DNA of 64,000 nt from CAKZLS01 sp963771545. Lineage in GTDB: Bacteria; Pseudomonadota; Alphaproteobacteria; Rhodospirillales; Defluviicoccaceae. Below the pieces are notes generated by a model that saw only the letters and a list, made by a program, of their open reading frames with translations, was not told the origin of the DNA and ran no database searches. The stretch's first letter is position 1, and each line of letters starts with the position of its first letter. Positions 61,309 through 64,000 of the stretch are shown piece after piece. Position numbers and translations under genes: made by a program. Where the stretch lies: NCBI GenBank assembly GCA_963771545.1, contig CAVYTX010000002.1:1550001-1614000 (forward strand), read 5' to 3'.

Positions 61309-61359
61309 AAGCGCCGCGCGACGCCGTCCGGATGAGTCATTATCAGTCACCGTTGGTAT
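61220..61359. mobile_element. MITE-like element, copy B, with 24-bp perfect terminal inverted repeats
   Basis: The left end starts ATACCAACGGTGACTG (61220) and the right end finishes CAGTCACCGTTGGTAT (61359). The terminal repeats are perfect for 24 bases (61220-61243 with 61336-61359) and extend to 28 with one mismatch. Total 140 bases; a TA flanks each end. The interior is GC-rich and partly palindromic. It sits between two minus-strand genes and overlaps both. Confidence 0.85.
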
Positions 61360-62510
61360 AGATCCTTGGCGTACAGGCGATAGGTCTTGTAGGGCCGGCC
61401 GCCGAACATCTCGATCAGTTTCCGCACCGGCCGGTTGTCTTCAAGGATCCAGGAGAGCTCTGCTTGCCGGGTGCCGTGGCCACGGTGATAGTCGCGGATC
61501 GAATCGATGGCGCCGAGCATCAACGCCGTGCTCACCGGGGTTCCCTGAAAGCGTCGCCGCACGCCCATCAGCGGCAGCCGGGCGCTGTCGACGCCGCGGA
61601 CCTTGAGCCGCCACAACAGCTTCGCCCATCCGAACGGCATCAGCCGGCCATTCAGATCGGCGATGGCGGCATTGATATTGGGCAGGCTGATGGCCATCGC
61701 CGCCGGTTCGCCGGAAATCTCAGCGATGGACACACACTCGGCCTTGAGCAGTGGCTTCAAGTTCTTCGCCAAATAATGCACTTCCGGCTCGGCGAACGGC
61801 AGGAACCCCCAGTTGCCGGCCCAGGCGTCGTTGAAGATGTCGACGATCATGGCGAGTTCCTGGTCGTAGCGCGTCATGTTCAGGGGGCGGAAGGTCAGTT
61901 CGTTTTCAGCCTGGGCCTTGCGGATAAAGGCCCGGAGCGTCTCGGGCGGTTCGGACAACAAATCGTAGTCATAGGCGATGAGGTCCTTGGCCTTCACATA
62001 TCCGTGCTGTTCCATCCGGGTGGCGTAGTACGGTCTGGCGTGTCCCATCATCAGGCTGGGCGGGGTGTTGAAACCATCCACCAGCAGACCGCTCTCGTCG
62101 TTGATGGACAGACTGTACGGCCCAAGAATGCGATTGAGCCCATGGTTGCGCAACCATGCCTCGGCGGTATCAAGGAGAAGCGCGAAGACCTCCGGATCGT
62201 CTTCCGCCTCCACGAACCCGAAATGGCCGGTGCCGTCGCGATGTCGGTCCAGGTGCGCCCGGTTGACCTGCGCGCTGATTCTACCGACGGCGCGGCCCTC
62301 CCTCGAAGCGATCCAGAAGGCCGCCTCGGCGTGAGCGAAGAAAGGGTTCTTGCGCGGGTCCAGATGGTTGAGGCGCTCGAACAGCAGCGGCGCCACCCAG
62401 TTGGGATCATCCGCGTAAAGCGCCCTCGGCATCTCCAGAAACCGGATCATCGCTCCCCGGTCGCGTACCTCCGAGATGCTCGGTGCCGGGCGCGAAGCGA
62501 CAGGGTTCAT
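61347..62510 (-). CDS. GNAT-like acyltransferase-fold protein
   Basis: 387 residues. Motifs include FLEMPRALYADDPNWVAPLL, NPFFAHAEAAFWIASREGRA and VGRISAQVNRAHLDRH, followed by FGFVEAEDDPEVFALLLDTA, with a second half ending FGGRPYKTYRLYAKDLY. This is a conserved bacterial protein with an acetyltransferase-like fold, often annotated as N-acetyltransferase or hypothetical. The last residues (YQR) and TGA stop at 61347-61349 come from the MITE terminal repeat, so the original C-terminus may have differed slightly. Confidence 0.75.
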   Translation of the reverse strand: MNPVASRPAPSISEVRDRGAMIRFLEMPRALYADDPNWVAPLLFERLNHLDPRKNPFFAHAEAAFWIASREGRAVGRISAQVNRAHLDRHRDGTGHFGFVEAEDDPEVFALLLDTAEAWLRNHGLNRILGPYSLSINDESGLLVDGFNTPPSLMMGHARPYYATRMEQHGYVKAKDLIAYDYDLLSEPPETLRAFIRKAQAENELTFRPLNMTRYDQELAMIVDIFNDAWAGNWGFLPFAEPEVHYLAKNLKPLLKAECVSIAEISGEPAAMAISLPNINAAIADLNGRLMPFGWAKLLWRLKVRGVDSARLPLMGVRRRFQGTPVSTALMLGAIDSIRDYHRGHGTRQAELSWILEDNRPVRKLIEMFGGRPYKTYRLYAKDLYQR

Positions 62511-62555
62511 GGGGCGGAGCCCGGGGGCGCGGTGGACGGGAACCTTCGCTATCCG

Positions 62556-63317
62556 TCAACCCGCGCCGACGCGGCGGATTCGGGGATCGCCGATCTCGAG
62601 GTTGGAAAGCCGCGCGACCCACGGATAGTGCTCGGTGACCTCGTTGGCATAACCGAGATTGTGGACCGTTTCGCTGCGCGGGAAGGTTTTCGGCTGGCTG
62701 TAGTATGTTCCGAATATCCGGTCCCACAGAAAGTTAGTGATGCCATAGTTGCCCTTTTCACTGTGAAAGTGATGGGCCAGATGCAGCTTCTTGATTCGCT
62801 TCAGCCAAGCGTACTTGGGCGCGAACGGCAGATGCTGGATGCAGTGGCAGAACTCGTAATAGCAGGTCGTCAGCAATCCCCACGCCACGCCGGCGGTGGC
62901 GCCGGCCGGCCCGCCGATGAGCCAGCCGATGGGCATGATCACGAGCACGACCGTCGGCAACGTCGTGGCCAGCGCCCCGAACAGCACGCCCAGGTCGTTG
63001 GGATCCTGATGGTGATCGAAATGAATGCGCTTCCACAGCGCCGCCGTCAGCGGCGACTTATAGAGATAGGCGCCGTGCAGAACATACCGGTGCAGGAGAT
63101 ACCAGACGAGCGGATACACCGGAATAACGACGGCAACGGCTAACGCGGGTCCCCAGACGTTGTCCGCCAGCAGCACCGTCAGCCCAATCATGGTCGCTGC
63201 CAGCACCAGATACGTCATGATGGCGTAATGGGTCAAATAGGCCACGACCAAGTCGCCTAGGTCCATCTTATCGAGGAAGTATTTTTGTCCCGCCCAGGGA
63301 CCGACCTTTACCGACAC
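62556..63317 (-). CDS. Fatty acid hydroxylase/sterol desaturase-family membrane protein
   Basis: 253 residues. The histidine clusters of di-iron membrane hydroxylases are visible: LLHRYVLHGAYLY, KRIHFDHHQDP, FCHCIQHLPFAPK, and LHLAHHFHSEKGNYGITNFL. Four or so membrane helices lie between. The enzymes hydroxylate or desaturate lipids using oxygen. Substrate unknown. It follows the next upstream minus-strand gene by 47 bases and precedes the GNAT-like gene by 45, probably an operon. Confidence 0.9.
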   Translation of the reverse strand: MSVKVGPWAGQKYFLDKMDLGDLVVAYLTHYAIMTYLVLAATMIGLTVLLADNVWGPALAVAVVIPVYPLVWYLLHRYVLHGAYLYKSPLTAALWKRIHFDHHQDPNDLGVLFGALATTLPTVVLVIMPIGWLIGGPAGATAGVAWGLLTTCYYEFCHCIQHLPFAPKYAWLKRIKKLHLAHHFHSEKGNYGITNFLWDRIFGTYYSQPKTFPRSETVHNLGYANEVTEHYPWVARLSNLEIGDPRIRRVGAG

Positions 63318-63364
63318 AATCCAACCTCATTGATCAAAACACGTTGCATGTCCGCGCACGCCAT

Positions 63365-64000
63365 CTAAGCAGCGAGCCGAGGGGTCCGCTCCAGGACCTC
63401 GAAGGCGTCGTGACGGACGTGGTTCTCGCGCATCTCGTCGCGCAGCATATCCTCGGATATAATTCCCTGGTCCACGCACTCGCGCAGCAGCCCGAAGAAG
63501 AACCGTTCCTGTTTCTGGTCGGGATGGCGCCTGTACTTGCCGAGCAGGGCGTGGTCCCCGAATAGGCGCCGCCGCCAGCGCATGGCCCATCCGAGCGGCG
63601 GGAACAGCCGGAACCGGTCGGCCGGCGTGAAGTCCACCGGCAGCCCCGTTTTCCAAGGCTGGGTGATCCGCCGCGTGTTGTGGACCATCCGGGTGTCGGG
63701 GGTCAGGCGGTCCAGGTCGTTCCATTCGGCCTCCAGCACCCCGACGCTTCCCCGAGGCTCCAGTTTCAGCGAGATCCAGTCCATGTAATCGCGTTTGCCC
63801 TCGAACATCTCGTTGAACTGTTCTTCGCATCGCCAGTGGGTCAGCTTGGCGCAATCCATCAGCATCACGCTGGTGGCGAAATACCCCAGCTTTCCGGCCG
63901 CGATTCCCTTCAGGCCGGAGCGCGTGCGGCACATGACCGCGGTCCCCTGCATGTCCCGCGAAAGAAGCTCCATGATGTCGGAAACGGCGAAAACGTCCGG
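63365..64000 (-). CDS. Conserved hypothetical protein, C-terminal 212 codons
   Basis: The frame is open to the window edge (PDVFAVSDIMELL at the edge), so the N-terminus is missing. Notable stretches are MLMDCAKLTHWRCEEQFNEM, GKRDYMDWISLKLEP, EWNDLDRLTPDTRMVHNTRR and TQPWKTGLPVDFTPADRFRL. The TRMVHNTRRITQPWKTGLP region resembles proteins annotated as glycosyltransferase-like in alphaproteobacteria, but I could not confirm a nucleotide-sugar site. Same strand and probable operon as the hydroxylase gene downstream. Confidence 0.6.
   Translation of the reverse strand, partial: PDVFAVSDIMELLSRDMQGTAVMCRTRSGLKGIAAGKLGYFATSVMLMDCAKLTHWRCEEQFNEMFEGKRDYMDWISLKLEPRGSVGVLEAEWNDLDRLTPDTRMVHNTRRITQPWKTGLPVDFTPADRFRLFPPLGWAMRWRRRLFGDHALLGKYRRHPDQKQERFFFGLLRECVDQGIISEDMLRDEMRENHVRHDAFEVLERTPRLAA

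Overview
The window looks like a chromosomal segment of a GC-rich alphaproteobacterium, most like Rhodospirillales. The evidence is the aa3 oxidase cluster (coxB-ctaD, ctaG-coxC, ctaB), the thrC plus M16 peptidase pair, thrB-rnhA, gcvT-H-PA-PB, lepA and an initiator-tRNA-type 3' fragment. The taxonomic call is inference from gene content; no 16S rRNA gene is present.

Layout. 1-498: 5' end of a class I PHA synthase. 676-3692: an orphan SagB-type double nitroreductase and two small membrane proteins (DUF2189, DUF983). 3725-11080: cytochrome oxidase in two divergent operons, coxB-ctaD-ctaG-coxC on minus and a 28-aa peptide, DUF420, an odd oxidase-like protein and a frameshifted ctaB on plus. 11088-18842: M32 carboxypeptidase, threonine synthase, M16 peptidase, YqgE, a DsbD-like reductase and a peroxiredoxin. 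About 18986-20900: an IS1634-family insertion. 20926-28538: hemerythrin, rnhA, thrB, a CDGSH protein, a lipoprotein and the complete glycine cleavage set gcvTHPAPB.

28538-53728 is accessory. It opens with an IS110/IS1111-type element, then fragments of at least three transposases, a serine recombinase tail, an array of AACAGGG repeats, a degenerate tRNA-like end and a broken fic gene. Next comes a 16-kb catabolic block on the minus strand, with its regulator divergent: TRAP transporter dctPQM, an enolase-superfamily enzyme, sarcosine oxidase soxBDAG, kbl-tdh, glyA and sdaA. Together these would import an N-methylated compound, demethylate sarcosine to glycine, turn glycine (and threonine) into serine and then pyruvate, beside the glycine cleavage operon. 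A second mobile unit follows: a tRNA-fMet 3' fragment, two DUF5681 proteins, a ParB-domain methyltransferase, DUF3489, DUF2924, a large serine recombinase, and a second CCCTGTT array with the same 21-22 bp spacing, ending at an intact tRNA-Ser(GGA).

53822-64000: a MITE, a cytidylate kinase-like gene, lepA, then an envelope or polysaccharide region (frameshifted sugar transferase, heparinase II/III-like protein, nucleotidyltransferase, GNAT-like protein, fatty acid hydroxylase, unknown protein). A second MITE sits exactly between two of these genes and supplies the stop codon of one and the apparent start of the other.

The most unusual items are the recombinase/ParB-methyltransferase cassette with its helically phased repeats, the TA-flanked MITE family, the structured ends of the IS110-type element, and an oxidase subunit I homologue without a recognisable CuB histidine pair. 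Three conserved genes (ctaB, one DUF5681 gene, the sugar transferase) carry single-base frameshifts, so assembly error is a real possibility.
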